A stretch of 64,000 nucleotides of DNA from positions 62,001 to 126,000 of the forward strand of contig JANNOJ010000044.1 of the NCBI GenBank assembly GCA_031399025.1, read 5' to 3'. This DNA comes from CBDBZL01 sp031399025 (GTDB lineage: Bacteria; Pseudomonadota; Alphaproteobacteria; Sphingomonadales; Sphingomonadaceae). Within the stretch, counting starts at the first letter, position 1. Each line of letters starts with the position of its first letter. The position numbers and the translations under genes are program-made. Shown here piece after piece: positions 1-8,771 of this stretch. The notes under the pieces are model-generated. The model worked only from the letters and a program-made list of their open reading frames with translations, ran no database searches and was not told the origin of the DNA.

Positions 1-1
1 G

Positions 2-289
2 ATGTCGATCTTTTCCCTGACCGCGATCGGCATGCTGTACGTGCACCTCAACTGGAACTCGAACCTGCGCCGCGCCGCGCTCCTGATGCTGGCGATTGTG
101 CCGCTGGCGGTGTTCGCCAATCTGGTGCGCGTCATCCTGCTGGTCCTGCTGACGTACCACGCGGGCAGCAATGTGGCGCAGGGCATCATGCACGATGCCG
201 CCGGCCTCATCACTTTCGCCGTCGCTCTTGGCGGCATGTTTTTCGCCGACGCGCTGCTCGGCCTGTTCATGCGGGAGCGACCGGCATGA
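2..289 (+). CDS. Exosortase (XrtV-like), C-terminal part, cut by window edge
   Basis: Polytopic inner-membrane transpeptidase that recognises PEP-CTERM-like sorting signals. Only the last 95 residues lie in the window. Two hydrophobic helices are visible, with the family motif NLVRV (the conserved Arg) and a downstream His in the MHDAAG segment, which are the second and third parts of the Cys-Arg-His active site. The catalytic Cys (CSG motif) should lie just before base 1. The stop overlaps the epsI start (ATGA), so the two are translationally coupled. The V type is inferred from the next three genes. Seen: Arg and His motifs. Inferred: subtype. Confidence 0.8.
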   Translation: MSIFSLTAIGMLYVHLNWNSNLRRAALLMLAIVPLAVFANLVRVILLVLLTYHAGSNVAQGIMHDAAGLITFAVALGGMFFADALLGLFMRERPA

Positions 290-957
290 GCCTCACCAGG
301 CGCAACATCATCGTTGGCGGCCTCGGCCTCGCTTGCTCGGGCATCGCCCTTGCCGCAGCGCGGGAAGCCTCCATCGACCCCCTGCCCGAAGGCGCGCTCG
401 ACCGTCTGGTTCCGGCGCGCTTCGCCGACTGGCGCGCGATCGACGCCGGAGGCGTCGTGGTGCCCGCCGAGGGTGACCTATCTGATCGAACCTACAACGA
501 CGTGCTCGTCCGGGTTTATCAGGATGGCGCCGGAGCGGCGGTCGCGCTGTTGCTCGCATATGGCTCGCTGCAGGGGCGGGACATGCAGTTGCACCGGCCT
601 GAATTGTGCTACCCGGCAGCCGGGTTCGAAATCAGGCGGGCCGAGACGCTCGACCTCCGCTTGCCGGACGAGCCCGTCATTTCGGCGCGCCTGCTCGACA
701 CCGCATCGCAGATCCGCCCCGAGCAGGTCTTGTACTGGACGCGGATCGGCAACGAATTCCCCACGACGCAGCTGGCCCAGCGTATTTCGGTGGTCCGGCA
801 TAATCTGGCAGGCGAAGTGCCCGACGGCATTCTCGTGCGCACCTCGACCGTGGCGCAGGATGGTCCGGCCGCGCTGCCCATCCTGCGAGGATTCATCGCA
901 ACATTGATGCGCGAGGCGCAGCCGGCGACCCGCAAGCTGCTCGTCGGGCAGGTTTGA
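286..957 (+). CDS. epsI: EpsI family exosortase-associated protein
   Basis: A 223-residue protein of the EpsI (DUF3485) family, which travels with exosortases in exopolysaccharide loci. An N-terminal hydrophobic segment (about residues 8-25, preceded by RR) anchors or exports it. The family signature is visible as GRDMQLHRPELCYPAAGF near residues 97-114, where the conserved His-Pro and Cys lie. It overlaps the exosortase stop by 4 bases. The exact biochemical role of EpsI is not established; proposed to assist sorting or polysaccharide export. Confidence 0.85.
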   Translation: MSLTRRNIIVGGLGLACSGIALAAAREASIDPLPEGALDRLVPARFADWRAIDAGGVVVPAEGDLSDRTYNDVLVRVYQDGAGAAVALLLAYGSLQGRDMQLHRPELCYPAAGFEIRRAETLDLRLPDEPVISARLLDTASQIRPEQVLYWTRIGNEFPTTQLAQRISVVRHNLAGEVPDGILVRTSTVAQDGPAALPILRGFIATLMREAQPATRKLLVGQV

Positions 958-1001
958 CTTCGCGTCTTCGCCAGCGGCGGCGGCGGCCATCCCCGGTGGT
1001 C

Positions 1002-1256
1002 TTATTCCGATCCGGACTGGAAGGGAAACGGGCGCAAGAAATAGTAGATGTAGGCCAGCGTCGCCAGCAAGGCGGCGACGGCGGGCACATCATAGCCTTC
1101 GTTTCCCAGCCAGTTGGTGAACGCGCATCCGCAGCCCGCCAGCAGATATTGCCAAAGGTGGTCCTTCGGATTGTCGACATCCACCGACCGATGCAGGAAC
1201 AGGATGACGAGGAATGCGAAAACCGCCACCGTCAGCCAATCGTAAGGGGTTTCCAT
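1002..1256 (-). CDS. XrtV sorting system accessory protein
   Basis: A small membrane protein of 84 residues starting METPYDW. It has a long N-terminal helix (WLTVAVFAFLVILFL) followed by a helix near YLLAGCGCAFTNWLGN and a third (AVAALLATLAYIYYFL). This matches the small accessory protein found with XrtV in sphingomonads. The frame is open further upstream, but Met at 1256 gives a compact protein with its first helix near the N-terminus. It is encoded against its neighbours, and its start abuts the start region of the PPIase gene. Function unknown; association with XrtV is by context and resemblance. Confidence 0.7.
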   Translation of the reverse strand: METPYDWLTVAVFAFLVILFLHRSVDVDNPKDHLWQYLLAGCGCAFTNWLGNEGYDVPAVAALLATLAYIYYFLRPFPFQSGSE

Positions 1257-1290
1257 GAGCGTTTCTCGATCCCAGTCTTGTGAGGATTGC

Positions 1291-2205
1291 ATGCACGATA
1301 TGACCGGACGTGGCACGACGAGGCGTGCGCCGTTGCTGTTGGCAGCCCTCGCCAGCCTTGTTCTAACGCTTGCCGGCTGCGGCAGCAAGGAACCGGGCGA
1401 AGATGCGGTGGCGACGGTAGACGGCTATGAAATCACGCTTGCCGAGTTCAACCACGAGCTTGCCGAGAGCGGCGTCCGGGACTCCGAGAATCCGGCAGCG
1501 CGCCAAGCGGCGCTCGCGGCGATCATCAACCGCAAGCTGCTGTCGGGCATGGCTCAGGAAACCGAGCTCGACCGTACGCCCGACTACATCCTCAAGGAGC
1601 AGAGGATGCGAGACGTGCTCCTTGCCGATGCCGCGGTGCGATCGCTGGCGCCGCCGCGCAACCGAACGAGCGACGAAGAGATCGCCGCGTTTCTCCGGAC
1701 CAACCTGGCCGGGGGCAGTGCGCGGACGATCTATGCTGTCGACGGCCTGCAGTTCGCCCGGCCCCGGGAGGCCGAGGTGATGGACAGACTGGCGGGGGCC
1801 GCCACCTTCGAAGAGATCCAGCGCATCTTGAGCGATGAGGAAATCGCGGCCCGCGGTGCTAGGCTGACTTGGGACAGCGCAAGCCTGCCGACCGAAATCG
1901 TCCGGCAGCTGAGCCAGCTACCCGACGGCGAGCCGTTCCTGATCCCGGAGGGTAACGGCATGGTCGCAGGCGTTATCCGCGAGAAGCGGCGCCTGGCACT
2001 CGATCCGGCACAGTCGCGCATGCTTGCCGAAAACGCCGTGGCGCAGCAATCAGTTCGCACGCGAGTAATGGACTGGCTGGAGCAAGCGCGCCATTCCGCC
2101 GAAATCCAGTACGGCGAAGGCTTCGCGCCCGATGCCCCTGCGGCGGGTGAAGCGACCGCCCCATCACCAAGCGTGCGACCCGCGCCAGGCGCTGATCAGA
2201 CCTGA
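1291..2205 (+). CDS. EpsD-like peptidyl-prolyl cis-trans isomerase lipoprotein
   Basis: About 304 residues. A signal peptide ends in the lipobox LTLAGC, so it is a predicted lipoprotein acting in the periplasm. An SurA-like N-terminal region (AVATVDGYEITLAEF, then IINRKLL) and a degenerate parvulin region (SDEEIAARGARLTWDSASLP) follow, as in the EpsD family of exopolysaccharide loci. Met at 1291 is preferred over 1255 because a TGAGGA-type ribosome site precedes it and it brings the signal peptide closer to the N-terminus. It likely folds outer-membrane components of the EPS export machinery next to the exosortase. Confidence 0.75.
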   Translation: MHDMTGRGTTRRAPLLLAALASLVLTLAGCGSKEPGEDAVATVDGYEITLAEFNHELAESGVRDSENPAARQAALAAIINRKLLSGMAQETELDRTPDYILKEQRMRDVLLADAAVRSLAPPRNRTSDEEIAAFLRTNLAGGSARTIYAVDGLQFARPREAEVMDRLAGAATFEEIQRILSDEEIAARGARLTWDSASLPTEIVRQLSQLPDGEPFLIPEGNGMVAGVIREKRRLALDPAQSRMLAENAVAQQSVRTRVMDWLEQARHSAEIQYGEGFAPDAPAAGEATAPSPSVRPAPGADQT

Positions 2206-2706
2206 TCGGCAGCTGCCCGGCGAGGATGTCGGCTGCCCAAGCTCGCCCGCAAGCGCCCGCCAGGTCCAACCAGAAGTTGCCTTGGGGACCCGTCCGTTGG
2301 CAATGTTCGGCCGGCCCTCCATTGGACAAGAGGGGCAACTGGCGCCGCCCGCCTGTGGGGCCAGCGTCCGTTTGCGCGGCCTGTCGCATTCAGCAGGATG
2401 GACATCGGGCCGTGGCGGGTCCGCGTCGCAGTACGCAACACCCTCAATGCGCACGAAGCGGCTCTCGCCAGCCCCGCCGCATCGGCGCCTGGCCCGTGGC
2501 TTCCGATCGGATCGATCCGAATACCCTGCGGTGCGGCACCGCAGGCGCCCCGCAGATGCCGGGCGAATTCACCATCACGTAAGCGCGCCGGTGCGCAGGC
2601 GGAGGAGCATCGGCCGCGCACGATGCGCCGATACTCGGGGAAAAGCGCCGATTCTTGCGGGTCATCAACTCACGCTGAAGCTGCACATTCCTTAGGGGGT
2701 GGCATT
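2206..2706. other. Intergenic region, nothing recognised
   Basis: A 501-base GC-rich stretch between the convergent PPIase and SDR genes. Open frames exist on both strands but show no start with a ribosome site and no family motif. I looked for the transposase motifs found elsewhere in the window and saw none. It may be decayed DNA. Confidence 0.5.
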
Positions 2707-3489
2707 TTAGTGCGGCGGCATCCGGATCGCTCCGTCGAGGCGCACGGTCTCGCCGTTGAAATAGCCGTTCTCGATCATGGTCACGACGAGCTGGGCGAAT
2801 TCTTCAGGTTTGCCGAGCCGCTTGGGGAACGGGATCGATTGCGCCAGCACCTCCCGCGCCTTCTCGGGCAAACCCGCCAACAGCGGAGTGGCGAAGGCGC
2901 CGGGCAGGATGGTGTTGACCCGGATCCCCTCGCCCATCAGGTCGCGGGCCGCCGGCAGGGTCAGGCCGGCAATGCCCGCCTTCGAGGCGGCATAGGCCAG
3001 CTGGCCGACCTGCCCGTCGACCGCCGCCACCGAGGCGGTGTTGACGATGGCACCGCGCTCGCCGTCCTGCAGCGGGGCCAGGGTCATCATCCCCGCGGCC
3101 GACTTGGCAATGCATTGGAACGTGCCCACCAGGTTCACCTGCACCGTCTTGAGGAACAGCGCCGCTGGCAGATGGCTGATCTCGCCTGTCTCCTTGTCGC
3201 GCCGGACGATCTTGCCGATCGTGGCGATACCGGCGCAGTTCACCAGCACCCGCTCGATCCCGTGCGCGTCCCGCGCTCGGGCAAAGCCGGCATCGACCGA
3301 AGCCTCGTCCGCCACGTCGACCTCGCACAGCACCCCGCCGATCTCGGCGGCAACCTGGCGGCCGCGCTCGGCGTCGAGGTCGAACAGCGCCACTTTCGCC
3401 CCCCGCGCCGCCAGCGCCCGCGCGCTGGCCTCGCCCAGGCCCGAGGCGCCGCCCGTCACCACCGCGGCGATCGTATCGCCGACCTGCAT
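2707..3489 (-). CDS. SDR dehydrogenase, 3-hydroxyacyl-CoA dehydrogenase (HSD10) type
   Basis: A 260-residue short-chain dehydrogenase. The NAD-binding motif TGGASGLG is at residues 12-19, NCAGIA at 84-89, and the catalytic triad Ser153, Tyr166, Lys170 appears in the usual spacing (YAASK). The long central insertion and the ending IRMPPH fit the type II 3-hydroxyacyl-CoA dehydrogenase family, which oxidises 3-hydroxyacyl-CoA in fatty-acid or branched-chain breakdown. Start at Met 3489 chosen because the Rossmann motif then lies about 10 residues in. Monocistronic, convergent with the upstream region. Confidence 0.8.
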   Translation of the reverse strand: MQVGDTIAAVVTGGASGLGEASARALAARGAKVALFDLDAERGRQVAAEIGGVLCEVDVADEASVDAGFARARDAHGIERVLVNCAGIATIGKIVRRDKETGEISHLPAALFLKTVQVNLVGTFQCIAKSAAGMMTLAPLQDGERGAIVNTASVAAVDGQVGQLAYAASKAGIAGLTLPAARDLMGEGIRVNTILPGAFATPLLAGLPEKAREVLAQSIPFPKRLGKPEEFAQLVVTMIENGYFNGETVRLDGAIRMPPH

Positions 3490-3771
3490 CGCCCGTCTCC
3501 CGCAGAGCCGCCATCTTGCAGGCGCGACCCATCCGGTCCGTAGCCACCGCGCCCTCAGGGTCAAGGAGCAGCAATCTCTCCGCTCCACCGATCTGTTGTC
3601 ACAGCGCCACACGATTCAAACAATGTTAAACCATGTCACGATTGAAAATTGCCACCGCAGTGGTCTTGGATCAAGCCTGACATAGGGTGCTTGGCCACCT
3701 GTGCAGGTACCGACCGGGGCACAAAATCGGTACTTGGCGTGGGATCAGCCGACCGGGGAGGGGACCGAGCA

Positions 3772-6700
3772 ATGACCATCCGCTCCGCGCTGAAGGTAGC
3801 GACCGCGCCGGTCGGCCTGAGCGTCGCGCTGGCGGCGCAGCCCGTTCTGGCTCAGGAACCCCCTAGCGAAGAGGTGGTGATTACCGACGTCGACGACCCC
3901 TTGGACGCGGTCGATACCGAAAGCCAGCCCGCGGCCACAGACCAGCCGATCTACGTCACCGGTTCACGCATCCGCCCCGACGAGTTCTCCTCGCCCTCCC
4001 CCATAGCCGTGATCGATCCAACTTTGGCGGTTCGCCAGGGCCTCATCAGCATCGCCGACCTGCTCCAGGGTTCGCCGTTCGCGGCGGGATCGTCGCAGAT
4101 CACCTCGGCGATCTCGTCCAACTTCGTGACCAATGGCGGCGCCGGCGCGCAGACCATCTCGCTGCGTGGCCTGGGTCCCGAACGCACGCTGGTCCTGCTC
4201 AATGGCCGGCGCGCCGGCCCTGCCGGCACGCGTGGCGCGGTATCGGCGTTCGACCTAAACGTCCTGCCGCAATCGATCGTTCAGCGGGTCGAGATCGTGA
4301 AAGACGGCGCCTCGTCGATCTACGGTTCCGACGCGGTCGCGGGCGTGGTCAACCTCATCACCAAGACCGAAACCGACGGCGTCGAGTTCGACTTCTTCGG
4401 CTCGCTGCCGCAGGAAGGGGGCGGGGAGGAATGGTCGGCGGCGGCGACCTGGGGCAAGACCTTCGACGGCGGTCACATCCTGGTCTCGGCCAATTACTAT
4501 CGCCAGAACGAGTTGCGGCGCGGTGACCGCAGCTACCTGCAATGCCCCGAAGCCTATGTCTTTACCGACGAGAGCTATTCGGAGCGCGCCGACCTCATCG
4601 ATCCGCGGACCGGCAGATACGAGTGCTCGGGCGATAGCGAGAACACCTGGGGCCACGTGTGGGCCTACGATTACACCTATTACTATTACAACCAGGTTCC
4701 GGGCGACAACACCACCATTCCCGGCAGCCAGGGCCGGGGCGACGTCACGCTGTTCCAGTACAGCTACGGAAACGACAACCTGGGCATGTATCTGCCGGCA
4801 GTGTCGACCCCGCAGAACCAGTCCCAGATCGGAGTTCCGGCCGGCTGGTACCCGGTCGGCTACGCCTATGACGCCGGCGACCCGGCCTATGCCTCCTCGG
4901 CGCTTACCAATCGCTACCATCCGCGGATGGACAATGATTCGGTGATCCCCAAGTCCGATCTCTACACCCTCTATGTGGATGCGGCCTACGAATTAGCCCC
5001 GTGGGCCGAGGTCTACGCCGAACTGCTGTACAACAAACGCCAGACCTATGTGAACGCTTCCAGCCAAGTCTACGTGTTCGGCTATGGCGCCGATGGATTT
5101 GGCGGCCTGGCTCCCGGCGCGGCCGATCCCTACGCACAAGGCTGGACGGGCACCGCGCTCTTCAGCCCCACCGGCTTCACCGACCTGGTCGATAACAGCG
5201 TGGAGGTCGAGTATCTCCGCGGCGTCGGCGGCGTTCGCGGCGAAATCTTCTCCGGCTGGGACTATGACGTCTACGGCCAGTGGTCGCGCTCGGATGGTAC
5301 CTACGCCTCCCAAACGGCTCTGAGCGACGCGCTCGACGCCGCCAATTTCCGCAACGGCTCATGCGTCGGCACCGTGACCCCGATCAGCAATCGGCCGTGC
5401 GTCGATGTCGACTGGTACAGCCCGCGCGTGATGTACGGCAGCTATACCCAAGCCGAAGCGGAGTTCCTGTACGCTTGGGACGTCGGCAACACCGAATACA
5501 CGCAATGGTACGGCGAGGCGGTCGTAGACGGCAACCTCGTGGACTTGTGGGCCGGTCCGCTGGCCGTCGCGTTGGGCGGAACCTACCGCGAGGACGAAAT
5601 CAACGACGTGCCTGGCCCCATCACGCTCGCGGGCAACGCTTTCAACGGCATCGGCGCCGCCATCACCGCGGGCGATTCGCAGACCCTGGAGGCGTTCGGC
5701 GAGTTCAGGCTGCCGCTGATCGAAGACGTGCCGCTGATCCAGTCGCTGAACTTCACCGCGGCCGGGCGCGTGACCAACGTGAAGGCGACCCGGGCTTCGG
5801 ACGGGTTCAGCGACGAGGACAACGGCAATTTCACCTACCGCCTGGGGCTCGACTGGGAAATCACCGACTTCCTGCGCCTGCGGGGCACCTACGGCACCTC
5901 CTACCGCGCGCCGGCGCTGTTCGAACAATTCCTCGGCGACCAGGTGGATACGCTGGCTCAACGCGACTTTGATCCCTGCATCCAATGGGGCGTCAATCTG
6001 GCGAACGGCAATATCGGCCAGGATGTTGCCGACGCTTGCGCCGCCGAGGGGGTGCCGGACACCCACAGTGGCGCTGGGATCGAGACGAACATCTATCAAT
6101 ATGGCGGAATCGGCGACCTCGACCCCGAGACGTCCAAGGCCTGGACCGCCAGCGTGATCCTCACGCCCCGCTTCTCCCTGCTGCCCGACACCGACATCAG
6201 CCTGGCGGTCGATTACTTTCAGATCGAGGTGAACGACGAGGTGGCGCAGCTCGGCGCGCGCAACATCCTGCTAAGCTGCTACACATCCGATTTCTATCCG
6301 GACGATCCGATCTGCGACCTGTTCGCGCGCGTCGACGACCTCGACCCGTCCGATCCGAATTGGAACCAGGGTGATCCGTCGAACGTCGCGGTCGTCAATG
6401 ACGGCTTCATCAACGTGAGCAGCCAGCAGAACAACGGGGTGGATGTCACCGCCAGGATCGTCCACGACTTTCCCGGCGACGCGACCCTTACGCTTCAGGG
6501 GATCATGACCTGGCAGACCAAGGACACGATCGCCTTCTCCGACGACTTGTTCGAGGACGAGAACGGCGAGGCTGGCCAGCCGATCTTCGTCGGCGACTTC
6601 AACGCGGCGCTCGATTCCGGCCCGTGGACCGTGTTCTGGGGCATGGACGTGATCGGCGCCACGGACGACCGCGAGGATTGGCTGGAGGACAATGCCGACC

Positions 6701-6966
6701 TGTGCCCGTCCTACAGCACCTACCCTTCCGAAGTGTGCCTCGACCTCACCGCCGATGCGACCTTCTACCACTCGGTGTCGGTGACCCGCGATTTCGCCGA
6801 GCACTTCCGCATCACGGCCGGCATCTCCAACCTGTTCGACACCCAGCCGCCGCGCACCTCGCAGGTGGGCGGCGATGGCATCCGCCAGTTCGGTCTGGGC
6901 AATTTCTACTCACAATACGACCTCATCGGCCGTAGCGCGTTCGTCAACTTCAACGTCCAGTACTGA
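3772..6966 (+). CDS. TonB-dependent receptor (1064 aa)
   Basis: Outer-membrane active-transport receptor. A signal peptide ends near AQPVLAQ. An acidic linker follows, then the plug domain opening with IYVTGSRI and containing SLRGLGPERTLVLLNGRR and VEIVKDGASSIYGSDAVAGVVN, the standard plug signatures. The rest is a beta-barrel with aromatic-rich strands ending NFNVQY. The size is typical of the large sphingomonad and Caulobacter receptors. Start 3772 is preceded by a strong GGGGAGGGG site. The 282 bases upstream, divergent from the SDR gene, should hold its promoter. Substrate cannot be read from sequence. Confidence 0.92.
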   Translation: MTIRSALKVATAPVGLSVALAAQPVLAQEPPSEEVVITDVDDPLDAVDTESQPAATDQPIYVTGSRIRPDEFSSPSPIAVIDPTLAVRQGLISIADLLQGSPFAAGSSQITSAISSNFVTNGGAGAQTISLRGLGPERTLVLLNGRRAGPAGTRGAVSAFDLNVLPQSIVQRVEIVKDGASSIYGSDAVAGVVNLITKTETDGVEFDFFGSLPQEGGGEEWSAAATWGKTFDGGHILVSANYYRQNELRRGDRSYLQCPEAYVFTDESYSERADLIDPRTGRYECSGDSENTWGHVWAYDYTYYYYNQVPGDNTTIPGSQGRGDVTLFQYSYGNDNLGMYLPAVSTPQNQSQIGVPAGWYPVGYAYDAGDPAYASSALTNRYHPRMDNDSVIPKSDLYTLYVDAAYELAPWAEVYAELLYNKRQTYVNASSQVYVFGYGADGFGGLAPGAADPYAQGWTGTALFSPTGFTDLVDNSVEVEYLRGVGGVRGEIFSGWDYDVYGQWSRSDGTYASQTALSDALDAANFRNGSCVGTVTPISNRPCVDVDWYSPRVMYGSYTQAEAEFLYAWDVGNTEYTQWYGEAVVDGNLVDLWAGPLAVALGGTYREDEINDVPGPITLAGNAFNGIGAAITAGDSQTLEAFGEFRLPLIEDVPLIQSLNFTAAGRVTNVKATRASDGFSDEDNGNFTYRLGLDWEITDFLRLRGTYGTSYRAPALFEQFLGDQVDTLAQRDFDPCIQWGVNLANGNIGQDVADACAAEGVPDTHSGAGIETNIYQYGGIGDLDPETSKAWTASVILTPRFSLLPDTDISLAVDYFQIEVNDEVAQLGARNILLSCYTSDFYPDDPICDLFARVDDLDPSDPNWNQGDPSNVAVVNDGFINVSSQQNNGVDVTARIVHDFPGDATLTLQGIMTWQTKDTIAFSDDLFEDENGEAGQPIFVGDFNAALDSGPWTVFWGMDVIGATDDREDWLEDNADLCPSYSTYPSEVCLDLTADATFYHSVSVTRDFAEHFRITAGISNLFDTQPPRTSQVGGDGIRQFGLGNFYSQYDLIGRSAFVNFNVQY

Positions 6967-7035
6967 GGCGCACAGCCGGCAGCCTGGGCGAGGCGGCCGG
7001 TTTACCGCCCGGCCCGCCTGGCCTATCCGTCGCCT

Positions 7036-7857
7036 ATGAGCCGACCGCCGCCGCCCCGCCGACCCAACAGCACGCCCGTTCGTCTCAAGCCCGATACGCT
7101 CGACCAAGAGAACCGTCGCTTTGCGCAGGCGCCGCTCACCCGTCCGCTGTTCCTCAACTCGGTCCCCAAATCGGGCTCGCACCTTCTGCGCAACATCATG
7201 CGCATGTTCGTCCCCGTGGCCGACCAGTACCAGATGCAGTTCATCCAGTGGGGCAATCTCCAGGAGCACAGGCGCGCCTTCGACCCGGCCAGAGCCATGC
7301 TCAGCTGGGGCCATCTGCTGTTCTCGGACGCATCCGCCGTCGAGACTGCGCCGGCGCGCAAGCTCGTGCTGGTGCGCGACCCGTACAGCTGGGTCCTGGC
7401 CCGCGCGCGGTTCTTCCTGTCGGACGAGTTCGGCGACAATTCCATGCTGGTCAAGAACGGCGAGATGACCGTCGACACGCTCATCAACCTGATGATCTTC
7501 GGCATCCATGGCAAGGCGATGAGCCTGCGCGAATTGTTCACCTTCAACGCCGTCGCCTGGAAGGGCGCGGATTGCACGATCGTGCGCTACGAGGACATCG
7601 TCAATGCACTCGAGCGCTTGGACGGCGAGGCGGCGGCGGCGTTCTTCCTGCCGCTGTTCGAAGCGGCCGGCCTGGCCAGCGTGCCCGCCGACTGGCGCGA
7701 ACGGGTGGCGATCGGCGCCGATCGCCGGCAGAGCGGCACCGCGCGCGAGAACCTGTCGGACCGCGGCGTCGCCATCCCCCGCCAGCTCAGCGCCGGGCAG
7801 CGGGCGCTGGTCGACTTTGCCGCGCCGGGCCTGCGCGCGCTGCTGGGTTACGCCTGA
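7036..7857 (+). CDS. Sulfotransferase family protein
   Basis: A 273-residue cytosolic protein. The 5'-phosphosulfate binding loop is seen as NSVPKSGSHLL (residues 41-51), and the 3'-phosphate binding segment as LVLVRDPYSWVLARARFF near residues 113-130. Both are hallmarks of PAPS-dependent sulfotransferases. It lies between two TonB-dependent receptors, 69 bases after the first. The acceptor is unknown; candidates are a surface glycan or a small molecule handled by the receptors. It could also be an inactive sulfotransferase-fold protein. Confidence 0.7.
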   Translation: MSRPPPPRRPNSTPVRLKPDTLDQENRRFAQAPLTRPLFLNSVPKSGSHLLRNIMRMFVPVADQYQMQFIQWGNLQEHRRAFDPARAMLSWGHLLFSDASAVETAPARKLVLVRDPYSWVLARARFFLSDEFGDNSMLVKNGEMTVDTLINLMIFGIHGKAMSLRELFTFNAVAWKGADCTIVRYEDIVNALERLDGEAAAAFFLPLFEAAGLASVPADWRERVAIGADRRQSGTARENLSDRGVAIPRQLSAGQRALVDFAAPGLRALLGYA

Positions 7858-7885
7858 GCGCCGCACCCGGCGGTCCTTTCCGGGC

Positions 7886-8476
7886 CTATTCGACCCGCCG
7901 CACCCTGATCGCCCGCGCGCCGCCGATGCTGGCCAGGTAGCTGCCCAGCGCAGCCTTGCGGATGACCACCGTGTCATCGGGCCGCGGTTCGCGCAGCATG
8001 CGGGTATCGTCGATCTGCTGCCAGCGGGCGCCGGTATCGAGCTGGATCAGCCAGCGGCCCGTGGCGGTCTCGCTCGCCCGCACGAGCCTGGCCTCGAGGC
8101 GATCGATGTCCTCGCCTTGGCCGGTATCGCCGCCGTCCCTTTCGCCCTCGTCCTCGCCCTCGTCCTCGTCATCATCGCCGCTCCCGAACAGGGGGATGTC
8201 GGGCAGGTTGAAGCCGAACAGGCCGCGCCGCGCCTCGCTGACATCCTCGCGGTCGAGCACCAGCACGTCGCGGCCGCGCACGGCGGTCTCGAGCGCCGCG
8301 ACCTCGCGCTCGAAGCAGGCCAGCTTCTCGGCCGGATCGGCGAGCTGCCGACAGGCGAAGACCCGCTCGGCATCCTGCGCCCAGTCCGGACCCTCACCCG
8401 GCGTCTCGCCCTGCGCGGCGAGGGAGCCGGCGCTCCCCAGCAGGACGACTGCCATGAACCGCGCTGCCGCTCTCAA
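7886..8476 (-). CDS. Hypothetical periplasmic protein with acidic linker
   Basis: A protein of 196 residues (189 if it starts at Met 8455). A signal peptide ends near AGSLAAQ. A segment reading CRQLADPAEKLACFEREV has two Cys and resembles the N-terminal repeat in VasI-like proteins. A low-complexity Asp/Glu/Gly linker (about residues 97-120) follows, then a C-terminal domain with WLIQLDTGARWQQIDD, possibly a small beta barrel. No pathway can be assigned. It is convergent with the sulfotransferase gene and divergent from the second receptor. Confidence 0.55.
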   Translation of the reverse strand: MRAAARFMAVVLLGSAGSLAAQGETPGEGPDWAQDAERVFACRQLADPAEKLACFEREVAALETAVRGRDVLVLDREDVSEARRGLFGFNLPDIPLFGSGDDDEDEGEDEGERDGGDTGQGEDIDRLEARLVRASETATGRWLIQLDTGARWQQIDDTRMLREPRPDDTVVIRKAALGSYLASIGGARAIRVRRVE

Positions 8477-8771
8477 CCCGAACCTCCGCTCCGCCGCTCC
8501 GAGACCCGCAGGGTGGGCGGCGGAAGGCGCAGATCACTGTGCCCAAGCCGCGCCAGAGGCGCAATGCTCAAGCGTGTTGCAAAACAGTGACGGCTACAAT
8601 GCAATTTGGTGTCGCCTGATACCTGTGCTTTTTCATCAACCGCCGCTTCCCTAAACGGCAATCTTAGAGGGACTGGAAACCTCCTCGACAGACGTCGGCC
8701 GTCCGGTCCGCCTTCATGGCGGGCGGATGCTTCCAGTTCACCGACCCGCTCTGCTGAGGATGAGACCCGCC

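Noticed and set aside
8477..8771. Possible small gene upstream of the second TonB receptor
   Set aside because: Frames here are short or Arg/Ser-rich and have no convincing ribosome site; more likely a promoter region.
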